This document shows positions 11,651 to 23,119 of a stretch of DNA of 64,000 bases, piece by piece. The stretch lies in NCBI GenBank assembly GCA_949358305.1, contig OX442318.1:14738517-14802516 (forward strand). The letters run 5' to 3'. The translations under genes were made by a program, and so were the position numbers. Below the pieces are notes generated by a model. The model was not told the DNA's origin, ran no database searches, and was given only the letters and a program-made list of their open reading frames with translations. Every line of letters starts with the position of its first letter. The stretch's first letter is position 1. This DNA comes from Strigamia acuminata. Lineage: Eukaryota; Arthropoda; Chilopoda; Geophilomorpha; Linotaeniidae.

Positions 11651-13035
11651 TGGAAAGGAAAGGAAAAGAAAGGAAAGGATAGGTGAAAATTTCAGTCAAA
11701 GAACATCTAAACCCGGGTCAGGTTATCTATTCCTTTCAGCCACACCACCCTTTCCTCCTCAAATCCACTACCTCAAATCCAACATTTTATCTCATTTCCC
11801 TCATGTCACATAAGCAAACGCAAAGTGATGGAAAATGGACTTTTCTACAGTTTCATGTACAAAGTCTACATTTGCAGAAAAACAAGGGGTGAAATAAAAA
11901 ATCAAAGTTGAAAAATGTTCAACATTCTCTCTCTCTCTTTCTCTCTCAAGAAATGATAAATTTGAAATGATTTGGTGAGCCACTCTCATCTCGTCTCGTC
12001 TCGTCTCGTGCGACAAATTCATCCAATTTCGAACAGTATCAATTTCAATAGAAGCAACTTCACTCCTAATTTGTCTAGAACACCTCCCATATGAGATGTG
12101 AGCATTCCAATCGCCACCCTGGAACCTAATAATGTTCGCTCTTCTCCAAAGTCCACTAAAGAGAGAAGATCAGTTCTCAACAACTGATAAACAAAACCTC
12201 CAAACGTCAGATAAAACGAGTTTCTCCTCAAAGTGGCGTGCAACGAACATGGTTCACCGACCAGATATAAGGCTTAGTTCAGTCAAGAGCGAATCTCTCT
12301 CTTATCTGTGTTCTGACCAGAGGAGAAACCCTTTTGCAAACAACCACAAACTGCAGGCTTCAAGACTTGCTGCACGGCTCAAAATCCTCACTGAACAAAC
12401 GGAGACAGCGAAGAAGAAGAAAAAGAAGAAAAAGGATCTAAAATGTCAATTTCGCTAATAAAGCTCACGTTTTTAATACACTAGAATTGCCAACATTTTG
12501 CCTTTTCATTAATTCAAGCTCGTCTTTGTTTGTGTGTGAAAAATAAAAGAGAATTAATTAAGTAAAATGATTTGCTATACTCAGTCATGCACGACATCTT
12601 CCATCTTCATCTTCAATTCTTTTCCTTTATGACTTTAGAATAGGATTTTATATTTAAAAAAAACATTTAATGAAACCGAAATGAAATTAAAACTAATAGA
12701 AACACTTCCTTTCCTATTAACTCAATTGCCATTTTATGTTGGTACGTAAGTAAAATAATTGCAAGTAATCAGCAGTAAATTCTCAATCAAACCCTCAATT
12801 AATTTAGCCTAAATATACAGGATGTGTATGATCTGTAATACTAGCCAAGATACAGATAGAGAAACGTTTTCCCGTGTGCCTCTGGAATTTTATATTTCAT
12901 TGAAGTGAGTGAAAGGAACGTAATTTCGAATTTGACAAATTTGAAATGTTGTTTACTGCTGCTGTACTTGTTCTCGCTCCCAGACTAGATCCTGAATTCA
13001 TTAAAAGCGGGAGAACTTTTCAATCATCCGGCAAG

Positions 13036-13059
13036 GTGTTCGTGTTCGTGTTCGTGTTC
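13036..13059. repeat. (GTTCGT)n hexanucleotide repeat
   Basis: Four units of GTGTTC/GTTCGT. Each unit keeps its CpG, so the array is probably recent or unmethylated. Confidence 0.85.
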
Positions 13060-14680
13060 AGGCCGTGTATTTAAAGTAGCAAAAATACAGTTTGCTTGTT
13101 AACAGAACTCACGTTTTACGATATTTTACGATTATAACTAAAACGAAACAGTTCCAAATTGATGTTTGTGCCGCCTTGTGGTGTACCACTTGATGTTACA
13201 TTTCAGCATTACTAAATGAGTGAGAGAGAAAGAGAGAGAGAGGCCTGCTGCTTCCAATTCACATGTACAGGTCTGAGTTTGGGTTTTATCGTTCCTAGTT
13301 TTCTATTAACCTTTATGGGCATTCAACCTTTTAGTTAATGTTCCCAGAAACTACACGGACAAATGTTAACATTTATTTTTAATTGCGTTTAGGTGCATGA
13401 AAGTGACAGAAACTGCGGAAAAGAAATACGTAATTAGGCCAGAAATCACTAACCCCGAAAATGTTACTTGTAGTTGGCAATGAGATCCTTGGAATAATTT
13501 TGCTTCGTTTAAAAAGAAAAAGGAAAAAGTGAAGCTCACGAACAGATTGAATTTGACAGAAAAATAAAATACCTTACTCATTACCAACTTTTCAAACATA
13601 ATTTGAAACGTCCATCTTCCTTCCTTTTCTTACTCGTGCGGTTACGATCAATCATATTCATATTTTTCATTCAAAATGAAAACAAATAAAAACTCAAAAA
13701 GAAAAAGAAAAGAGAAGAGAAGAGAGCATCTCCTCCTCTTTTCTCGTTTTTACTTTTCGGTTTTAAAATCCGTTTGAAGTACGAACAGACGATTTGTGCT
13801 TTTCACAAATTGCACAATAACTCTGCTTCATTAGTTCAATTTTACGAGTAGATAAGCCGCCCACACAGGAAATGGATCCTATTTCTCTCTTTTCTTCCTT
13901 CTCTTTTGCAGACAAGCAAACAGATTTCCATGGGCTCCAAATTCATCAAGAGTCGAGGTAAAGTGTAAAAACACTTTAATGCTATCAAGTGGTAAAATTT
14001 TTTCTTAAACCGTTTCCACAATAAAAAATGCACCCTTTATTTCTCACTAGATTCCTAATTATCTCTTTCTAATTATACCGTGCAATGATAAGAATGGAAA
14101 TGCGATTTACGTAAAATACCGTAGTAAATTAAAAATAAATACAATTAAAGTCAGTAGCACATAACCGTAGAATAAAATTTTATTTCTAATATCTGTACTT
14201 TATTTTTTGATCCCACTGTTATGCCTCTTTAAGCCTTTATTGCGAATACAGTATCTGTTGCGATTTGCGTCTCTTTCGTCCACATAGCGAATCTGAAGAT
14301 TGTTTGCAATATCAGCCGCTTTTTAGCTTTATTTTTCTAAGTTGGTGTGCAAATATATTTAGCTAATGTTGTTGTTAAGAATGGTGATAGACTCATATTT
14401 ATTGCAATCCTCTTTAACAACAAAAAACGCCAAGAAAAAAAAACCAAAAAGAAGCAAAACGGTTCTATTTTTGAATGCAGCTATTGCTCTATCAACATGT
14501 TTATCTTTTGCCCCTGGAGCTGGAGCTTTAGCATTGCTGCACAACATGGACAAATAAATATTCCTTTTTTTCATTTTGCTAAACATACAGTGAAATCAAT
14601 TTTAAAAGATGAAATATTTTTCCACTCATTACAATAAAGAATGTTGAAACCAGTCTTTATAATCAGTTTGCTTCAAGATA

Positions 14681-15075
14681 TTACCCCATATGTTTAACAA
14701 ATATAATGCATTTCACAACACATCTTTGCGCAATATTAGTTTCCAAATAATACATTTTGTAAAATTTTGTAATATACGTTATGAAATGTATTCCCAATAT
14801 TATTATTTGTTAAATATAAATGCATTGTCAACATACATTTTATAAAATATTTTCTAAAATGCATTTTAAAATAGTACTGTTTTTAGCGAATTGCAAATGA
14901 ATTTTAGAAGTAATATACTGTACTTAGAGAATTGCAAAAGCACTGTCAAGACATTTCTTTTCAGTTGCGTTAGGAAATGCATTATTAAATGCACAAATAA
15001 TATACTTAATTCCGCAAAATGCTGTACATTTTAGAATGCATTGCAATACATGGCAATATATTTTAATGTATTTTG
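14681..15075. repeat. AT-rich block with recurrent AATGCATT palindromes
   Basis: The palindrome AATGCATT occurs five times in about 340 bp (14705, 14819, 14858, 14976, 15035), among many near-copies (AATGTATT, TACATTTT, GCATTTTAAAA). No regular period is visible, so it is either a decayed tandem array or a cluster of protein-binding sites. No coding frame of note crosses it. Confidence 0.55.
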
Positions 15076-15157
15076 TTGACGCATCGATTAAAACGATTTA
15101 AACTTTGTTGTCAGTTTAAAAAAAAGGAAAAAAAAAGGTAGAGAAACAGAAAGAGGA

Positions 15158-15194
15158 AGAGAAAGAGAAAGAGAAAGAGAAAGAGAAAGAGAAA
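15158..15194. repeat. (GAAAGA)n microsatellite
   Basis: About six hexanucleotide purine units within a longer purine-only tract starting near 15117. On the minus strand it gives a spurious Leu-Phe repeat protein frame. Confidence 0.9.
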
Positions 15195-15490
15195 CAGATG
15201 CAGTGAATTTATTCTTGTTGTGGCGAGGAGTTGAATTACGAGCTCGTTGTATGATGAAAACAAAAATAAAATCGTGTCTTTAATTTCAACTTGGCATCTT
15301 GTCGCTTTTCTTAATTGCACCTTTAAACATGGTGCATACATCTTCGGTATACAAAGCGAAGACAAACACAGTCTACGCGAGTGAAATGAGAGAGAATGAG
15401 GCAACTAAGAGATTAGCCCCTCCCTAAACTGGCCGTTTCTATGTACGAGATAACAACACTGTGGTCGTGGATTTCCGACACTTTAACACG

Positions 15491-15522
15491 TCCAAACCAA
15501 ACCAAACCAAACCAAACCAAAC
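15491..15522. repeat. (AACCA)n microsatellite
   Basis: Six pentanucleotide units, uninterrupted. Confidence 0.9.
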
Positions 15523-17720
15523 AGTTTGTGGCTTCACATTTAATAAAAATCACGATAAAGCACCCAGCGATGTCCTCGCTTTTCATCCTCCACGGTGGGT
15601 CTACGCCACCAGCGTGTAAGTGCCAACTATTCACTTTTCTGTGTCATTGTGTCTTTCTTTGTGTTCTGCAATTTTTCCCAACATTTCCTCCACCAATCTG
15701 TATGATATGAAATGCGTTTGCGTTTCCCAACTCTTTTTAATTCCTGAGCAATTCCTAAGCAAATGTCGTATCAATACTTTAGTGACACAGCACTTAAGTT
15801 TTCATGAGATGTTAATGTTATACAGCACGTCCAAGCTGCGAAGAAACAGGGTGTTTGTGCAGCACACCGATATGAGTAACGACTAATGCTGTCACTGTTT
15901 TTACAGCAGTGCTAAATTTGCCAATTTTTTGTGCAGTCAAACGTACCGTAATTAGACTAGAGACGACATACACTAATGTAGCCTACTAGTATGTATCCCT
16001 AATCTGCTTTAAACTTCATAATTCGAATCGCAATTTTGCACTGTAATTTCAGTGTTACTACACTATTTAAACCACACAAATGGACGATTACATCGTAAAA
16101 TAAAACCCCAATCACTTGGCAAAGCATGCAGATTCAAGCAGGATAAAACGATCCGCCAACATTTGACACTCGTGCTCATGCTCATTTTGCATTCAAAAAA
16201 ATTTGAGAATACTAACGGAAAATGCAAAATAATGTAAATGCTTAGTGCGAAACCATTACCGAATATCCCCAATGGAAATAGAAAGGTTCTGCACACTTCT
16301 GCAGAATAATGCCGACATTATTATGCCTAATTTGTTCTGCAGTGTTGTTCTGCTAATAACAGCAATGAGGAAGCACCGATTCGGTCGGTCATCTTATTCC
16401 TCATGCTATTACTGGTTTTAAAAAATTCAATTTTCAACTTACGCTGGTAGAAATATAAGTGTGTGACATACAAGTAATGCCCAATAGCTGTAGTTTGAGA
16501 GCTGTAGATTGAGAAAGTGTATGAATCACTACAAGCTGCTGAAATAGCAAAAGTGTAGACATTTTCATTAGCAATGACTGCGTGCCAAATAAATTGCTCA
16601 CTAAACTGACTCCAATCTCAAAATAATTAAAGGTGTCATTCAGAGGTGAACAAAATGTATTTGTTATAAAATACTGTAAGCTTGATATAGAACAAAAATA
16701 ATTAACAATGACAACCACACCTACAAGTACTAGTATTGATTTGGCAGCAATGACCAAACCTCCAAAAATCGCTGCTATGGTACGCTTAAAACCGAGTACA
16801 CGAAATAAGTTAAGTATGAAATACGCTAAACGAGAAATAATTGCGTACATGGGAGAAGAAGAGGAAATGTTGAAATTAGTGAATATCTAGAGATTTTGAG
16901 TGTTATACGAAGAATGAAAAATCAAACCTCTCTGGAATGACTGGCCCACTAACTTAAATTTATCGTCAAACTCACTTAGGGAAAAAAGTCCACTTGGGTT
17001 TAATTTCATCAAACCATAGAGTTAGTTCAAAGTGGTATGCGAGATGAATAGTGATTGTTGTAAATGCATATCCATTAGGCTTGCGCAATCTTTGCAACGA
17101 TTGCCACCACCATTTTGCATTTGCCCTCTCTATAGATCGCCCAAGCATTAAAGAAATGGATGCAAATTGCAAACTTGGTATTATCCCAGGAAGTTGAATT
17201 TTTAAAATCCCAAAAACAGAAAAGGCGAGAAAATAAAGTATTGCACAGTTTGTTATGTCTTAAAAGAAGCGATCCTCCCATTTGGAGATATTTTTTTTGT
17301 TTTTTATTAGTTTCGCAAGTGCTTAGATTAGAGAAAGGAGCATGTGTGTGTGTTAGAATTGGTCGACGAGTCACCTTTGATCTCGTTTTGTCCCGATTGC
17401 TGGTTTTGCTCGAAGCTAGTCGAGTGGGAAATGTGTCCACAATATGTTACGTGCTCAAGAATCCGATTCCCGTGCTTTTCAAACAACCTGAGAAGTGTGC
17501 GAGGGAGCAGAAAAATCACGGGTCTTGTTATGGCAACTCGTTTTGGACTCTGCCAACTATTTATGGATCCAACACATCTGTTCGAGGCACAGCATGTTTT
17601 AGTACAGGGGAGGGCAAATTTCAACTTTCAGATAAAAATCACTCTAATTAATTTCTTTTTTCCCTTCAATTTTCATTTTCAATTAATCTCGAACGTTCAT
17701 TTATGTTTTTAAATTTTATT

Positions 17721-17756
17721 TCGAGTTTAAGTTCGAGTTCGAGTTCGAGTTCGAGC
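17721..17756. repeat. (GAGTTC)n hexanucleotide repeat
   Basis: About five units with one imperfect copy at the left. The array runs directly into the hairpin CGAGATAA/TTATCTCG at 17756-17777. Confidence 0.85.
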
Positions 17757-19693
17757 GAGATAAGCTTATTTATCTCGTTAAAGGCTAATCTAATTTCAAA
17801 ACAAAAGCTGGTGGTGTAAAAATGCTCACTTACCCATCATCAATCACCAAGCAGGCAAACATTGTAAATTGAAAACTTACCTAAAAAGAAATGAAATAAA
17901 AATGATTAATTCGATTAAAATAAAAATACAATATTTAAATATTACAAAAGAATTGTCATTCAATAAAACAGCAAACTTTCGGTAAGTGTAAATTTATTGC
18001 TAAAGTGAGTCCAGCAGAAAGTGGCTAATTTGTACAATTTATAAAATGTTTAAAAAATGCCGGTATTTTGACAAATTTTAGAATTCTCTAAAGCAAATAA
18101 AAAACGAAACAGCAAAACACACATGTTACAAGCTTGTAGTGAACGACTACCGTTAATGTTAATTCTAAAATATGCTTTTTAAAATGTTTCAATTTGTTGT
18201 TTCAATTGTTGCTTTAAGTGTTACCTGCAACATTTATTTCGACTGGTTTAAATCGAATTAAGCAGTCGAAATGACTTTTCGATTGCACCCACTGTCATTT
18301 CTCAAATCCTGCCCAGAGTAGTGTTAACTGGCCTGCCTAGTGCCTTGCCCGCCCCTCCTCTCCTTTTTACATTCCCATGTGAAAAAGTCAAAATTCCAAG
18401 CCATTACTCACGTACCCCATGAGAAAAAGTATCCTTACCCCTCGCCCCATTTTTTTTCGCTTTTGGTTGAAGCAAAATCAAATGACCACTTTGATGTGCA
18501 CAGGTTGTGATGGTAGGAAATTCAAGAAAGCAAGACTGGGAAGGAGAAGAGAGTGAGTTTGCCCGATGAGATGAGATGGTGGGCGGATGGGTGATTTTTC
18601 TGGCTCAACGGTTTGGTGCCAAGCCCCTTCCTCGGCCTTATTGGTTCCGCTACAGCCATCAGCCATTCAAGTCCAGCAAGAGTGCACTTTAGCTTCACAG
18701 CAAAGGCGAGAAGAAGAAAAAGAGAGAGAGAGAGAGAAGGCTTCTCTCTCCAGTCTCCACGCACTTTCTCTGTCAAAGTGTAAATCAAGAAAAGGAAGGA
18801 CAAAGACCAGCACGAGCAGTAATTGAAATCAATCGACGCTCGATTACAATTCCGTTTCTTAAATTCATTTTTATATTTTTAAATTTTTAAATTTTTCATT
18901 TTTACATTTTGATGAATCAGCACTCAACTAGATACTGTAGCTTAGTCTGTATCTCTATATTCTCTACTCCCCCTTTGCCTCGGAAACGAAAGGATATTTT
19001 TCCTTAAACCAATGATACAATCTCTTTCGACATGCACTTAAGATAAAACCAAGTGCACTGACTGAATACGAAATTGTCCAGACGAAATTGTTTTTTCATT
19101 CCAAAGCTCGTTTATTTTCCAGGCTACGGTTCGTTTTCAATTTGAACTCGACCCCCAATCGATTGTAATATAGAAAAAATTAAGCTCCCAATTCATTCCA
19201 TTATTTCCCCAATTTCCAGCAGAGCAACACAATCAATCCAACAACATTCAGCAACTGCAAACCTAATTAACTGTCGCAACTTTTTGACATGGATCGCATC
19301 CCTGAGGTCACCACTGAGGACACCAGATGTCACCAGATCGGCATCCGCATCCGCATCGGCATCACAAAGTTTTCTTTCACTTCCAAACTTTAATAAACCG
19401 GGCTGCTTGTATTACTAGTAGTAATACGCAATAGCAAGCTATATAAGTAGTTAAGTGCTTTCGCCAATCTCTGGTCTTCGTCAGTGGATGCAGTGAATGA
19501 AGAAGCATTGCAAGTAGTCACGCAAATTATTAATTGTTTCAACCTATGCATTTAGAATCGAAGTGACCACAAAGTAAAAACTCAGCAGATTCCAAAAGTG
19601 AACGTTTTCAAATGGATTTATAGATCTGTTTCAAAACCAAATAGTTGTTGGACACCTACTTGTATTGTATCTTTATCGGACTCTCTGAGAAGC

Positions 19694-19752
19694 CTGGGAG
19701 TTTGACCCGGATCCCCCGATTGCCAGTCGAGTGCTCCTCTCCTCCATTGAGC
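19694..19752 (-). pseudogene. tRNA-like fragment, anticodon GGC (tRNA-Ala-like or tRNA-derived SINE head)
   Basis: On the minus strand the parts fall in tRNA order. A D-stem GCTC/GAGC carries the A-box-like GCTCAATGG. A 5-bp anticodon stem (CTCGA/TCGGG) closes the 7-base loop CTGGCAA, with U33 in place and anticodon GGC at 19722-19724. A short variable region is followed by a T-stem with one mismatch around loop TCAAACT, giving the B-box-like GGGTCAAACTCC. The flanking bases where the acceptor stem should be (about 19687-19693 and 19755-19761) do not pair and there is no terminal CCA. I therefore call it a tRNA pseudogene or the head of an old tRNA-derived SINE. The D-loop is 12 bases, slightly long. 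No poly(A) or other tail was seen. Confidence 0.55.
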
Positions 19753-20055
19753 ATTCAACACATTTGAACTACAGTACAGTATCTGGAAATGAGACTCCTA
19801 CAGAAATCCGGAAACTGTCACCGCACCATCTCCAACTGATGATACACTCTACTCTATCTTTCGATGACGATATGACTTGCGCGATGTGCTTGAAATGTGT
19901 TTGAAAACATGTCACCTAACTCTCATGTACCGTACGTTCGTTGTATTTCACAAATATTGCGTGAGAAAGAAATCATTTAATCGGGCTGTATTCGTTCGAA
20001 ATATTTGAAGAGTTTGAACGAATACAAGTAAATTGAATGCACATTAAACTTACTA

Positions 20056-20260
20056 CAGTTCGCGCCCGGTATCTTGATGCTAAATTCGTAGTGCGCATTC
20101 CATTCTGCGCAGACGATTTCCTAACTCCAGTTGTTATTTATCAGTATTAAGCCTAATAATGCTAAAATTAAGTAAAGAAACAACAATAAACTTATCATTA
20201 ATGCATGCGCAGAATGTGATGCCAGTTTGAATTTAGCATCAAGATACCGGGCGCAAACTG
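20056..20260. mobile_element. TA-flanked MITE, Tc1/mariner-like ends
   Basis: This 205-bp element has 32-bp terminal inverted repeats (20056-20087 and 20229-20260) that match at 31 of 32 positions. Each begins CAGTTYGCGCCCGGTATCTT. It is flanked by TA on both sides (20054-20055, 20261-20262). A second inverted pair, ATTCTGCGCA, lies inside the arms. There is no coding capacity. CAGT ends with a TA duplication are typical of Tc1/mariner-superfamily non-autonomous elements, but no matching transposase is present. Confidence 0.9.
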
Positions 20261-20262
20261 TA

Positions 20263-22813
20263 GGTCATGCAAAAAACGTATATTAGGAAGAGCGCTTCAA
20301 ATTTATTGTAGGTTATTGCTATGCTGTATGTAAACAAATTGAATTCTTATTGCGAGCGCAAAAGCAGAAGCAGGAGAATTTTGAACTTTAACACACGACT
20401 TCTTAAACTAAACTGAACGGTACAAACTAGTGCTCGAATTGTGACATTTTCACAACGTACGCAATACAAAATAGACTGGAATGGACTGGAATGAAATGGA
20501 ATTGTGTGAATATGTATCACAAGTTGAGTAGGTTTTGCCGTGCTGCATCTCAAACTTTCATTTTCCACCAGAAGGATTATCCTGCACTTGCACATCCAAA
20601 TATGGTTCCTATTCCTATTACTTTGATTAGCACAGGGTTGGTTCCCTAATATCCTATAAAGTCATGAAGGCTTTGTCGCGCAGCATCTCGCACAATTTTG
20701 GCCAAAATGTCATTGCGCACGTTTAAAAGCTCACATTTTCAGTTGCGCTATTAAATCTGCCGTTTTCGTCCTATCACAACAAGCTTTGAAACTGAGCCGA
20801 AAATGTTGCGAAAAAATGACGCCTTGAAATGTGATTCATTTCCACAGAACTGCAACATTTTACTCGAAAAATGAAACTTCCTAAAGTTGCCGTCTCAACT
20901 CTCAAATCGCCGTCCGCCCATCTGCCATTTTCGTTATCGTATAACTCGAAGAGAACCCTGTCATGCGCAGCAAAACCTACACAACTCAAGTGTTATGTAG
21001 GGGACACCATTCTTTACACTGAAAAAATAATCAAAGTCCTATCTTTGTACGGACAAAAAAATTTCCAATTTAAATTTTTGTTCCACACGCTCGTATGAAC
21101 TCGAGTTTGATTTGTTTTCATTTCTCCACTAACACCAAAACCATGATAAATCTTCAAGCAAAACCTGACATCTTAATCAATTGTTTAAAGTGGAGTTCCT
21201 AATAAGCCTTAATGGAACTACAGACCATTTATATTGAAGAGAAGAGAAGAGAAAGTATGGGGTTGAGCAACAACTCAGCCAATAAACAAAAGAGCCAATT
21301 TCAATTTGCCACAACTATTAATTGAAAAAAGTAGAAACCGGTAACTAGAAAAATCGATTGAATTTATAAGTTTGAGCATGAAGAAACTAATGCATCAAAG
21401 CATTAGTACATACCGTAGTAAATTGAATCCTTGTTCCAATCCTTAGAACAAGAATTTGGCGGGGCCATTGGGTCATGACATCATCACGACTGCTAACGGT
21501 GTGGCGAAACCATACTAGTCACACTGCGCCATTCACCTTTATTTGGGTTATCTGTGGCTTCCCAGTGCACTGTCCAAATGCAACGCAGAGACCACAGGAC
21601 ACTGCTTATATGGCCTAATACCCCGTCCCCGTCAGGCTTTATACGCTATCTCTCTCCAGGTCATGTCATGACTTTGTTTCAGTCAAAATCAATCAATCAA
21701 TCAATTAGAAATAAACACTTTTCTTTTTATATGTATTTTTATACATGAAAATATCAACTGTAAAATTCATTTCATTTCTTTTCCTTTCATTTCATTTCAT
21801 TTCATCTCATTTCCTTCGCTTGTTGCAAACAAAGAGAATAATAAAATAAGAGAAAATTACCCTTGTGTGTCAATGTGTTTGCGAACATTTAGCAAAGGCC
21901 AGAGGCCAGTTGGACGTGTTTCACCAACTTCGTGGCAAGAGCCAGGGACCTATCAAATCGACTGGCAATTTCCACAGTCATAACCGAGGGAATAAGGCTT
22001 TGGCCTTCGCCAGCCCATATTCCAATATAAAAGAAGAAAAGGGAGTAAAAGCGACTCACGCACAACCAAATCTCACTTCCATTCAACCCCTTTAGCCCGC
22101 AGCTTACATTCTCTCCATTTTATCTCCATTTTACCTCCATTTTACATTTTTCAATTCAACACACATACATCCCTCGAGAGATACAAGCATTAATGCATGT
22201 GTTAACTTATCTGTAAATTCCCAGTCGCTGCTCTTCAAACTTGCTATTTAAAAAAATCCACAAAAATTTAAACTTTTCTCTCTTTCTCTCTTTTTTTCTT
22301 CAACCAAATCCAATTGGAGCTCTCGCTCTCTCTCTCTCTCACTAAACCTCATTGTTTTTATTTTCCGTCTAACATCTTAAGTGCGGAAATTGCTACTGCA
22401 GGGCCTGTCCATCTCCCACCCAAACTAGCCATTTTTTCGCCCCCTTTCCAATTCTACGGCTAAATGGGCACTGCTCCCAAACAACAGACAAGACAGACCT
22501 GTGATTACCATCCCCACATCTCCACCTATCGCTGGTCGAGTGAAAATTAGCCACGTTGGCCTCGAAATAAGTTAGTTCTCCACTTTGCCCGCATACACAT
22601 TTCGGGTTGAGGGAGTGAAAAGAATGAAAAAAAAACCAGGTGCAACTCACCTGCTTCAGGTGTGCTAACGTGGCCATCGGGAAATAAGAGACAGAGAGCA
22701 ATAACAAACTCATGTGAAATGAAGATCCAAAGAGGGAGCGCAGAGGTAATCTTAACCAAAAAAGTTTTTGGAAATGGGCACTAAATATCTTGCAGCTTAT
22801 CACATACAATACA
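20263..22813. other. gene-free stretch
   Basis: No supported gene. A TTTCA-type pentanucleotide array lies at about 21775-21812 and CT-rich tracts near 22275-22345. Several frames of 60-140 codons on both strands are shadows of each other and lack any recognisable domain. Confidence 0.6.
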
Positions 22814-22815
22814 TA

Positions 22816-23117
22816 CCGTACCGCCCCGTTTAAACGCCCGGGCGTTTAATTCCTTTTTTCCAGCCGCTTTCCCGGCGCTAATTAGAAACCCGGCGCTAAT
22901 TTGAACCCGGCGCATAACCGAAAATTCGTCAATTTTTTGCAAAAAAAGGCGAATTTTCGGCAAAAATCGCCGATTTTTTTTACAAAAAATCGGTGATTTT
23001 TGGGGACCCGGCGCTTATTCGGGGCCGGCGCCAATTCACTGAACCGCCGATGACTGCCCGGCGCTAAAACGGGGCCGGCGCTTTTTTGAACCCGGGCGTT
23101 TAAACGGGGCGGTACGG
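22816..23117. mobile_element. GC-rich TA-flanked MITE with perfect 27-bp inverted ends
   Basis: This 302-bp element is a GC-rich island in AT-rich DNA. Its terminal inverted repeats (22816-22842 and 23091-23117) are identical over 27 bp, starting CCGTACCGCCCCGTTTAAAC, with TA on each side (22814-22815, 23118-23119). The left arm extends into a perfect 20-bp palindrome, TTAAACGCCCGGGCGTTTAA, at 22830-22849. Inside are repeated CCGGCGCTAA-type units in both orientations near each end and a central pair of AAAATCGCCGATTTT-like hairpins. There is no reading frame for a transposase. TA duplication plus subterminal repeats suggests a pogo/Tc1-mariner derivative. Perfect arms imply recent activity. 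Confidence 0.92.
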
Positions 23118-23119
23118 TA

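Larger units (their letters stand above)
4985..14680. other. gene-free AT-rich stretch with microsatellites
   Basis: No supported gene. Contents are an ATT repeat (5694-5722), AAAAG-type runs (10650-10676 and 11618-11650), a GCTGT run (11441-11485), a TCTCG run (11989-12009), a GTTCGT run (13036-13059), and two similar CCAAT/TATA-like modules (10150-10171 and 10939-10961). Frames up to 108 codons occur, but they are compositionally simple and overlap antisense frames. I see no inverted-repeat element in this stretch. Confidence 0.6.
15076..19690. other. gene-free stretch with purine and pentanucleotide repeats
   Basis: No supported gene. It carries a GAAAGA array (15158-15194), an AACCA array (15491-15522), a GAGTTC array (17721-17756) followed by a small hairpin, and GA-rich sequence near 18720. 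A 138-codon hydrophobic minus frame (16434-16850) and four overlapping frames at 17075-17712 were examined and not accepted as genes. A 19-bp near-perfect palindrome lies at 19409-19427. Confidence 0.6.

Noticed and set aside
15111-15404. Minus frame with a long Leu-Phe repeat
   Set aside because: Direct product of the GAAAGA microsatellite read on the other strand.
16355-16411. Hairpin with TAATA-GC-ATGAGGAA arms, microRNA-like size
   Set aside because: Arms need several bulges and no known microRNA seed or expression evidence can be seen.
16434-16850. 138-codon minus frame with hydrophobic stretches that look like membrane helices
   Set aside because: No recognisable family; hydrophobicity follows from T-rich sense DNA; an antisense frame overlaps it. 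No splice or promoter context was seen.
17075-17712. Four overlapping frames of 98-163 codons on both strands
   Set aside because: The segment is less AT-rich, so stops are rarer in all frames. Simultaneous openness on both strands argues for composition, not coding.
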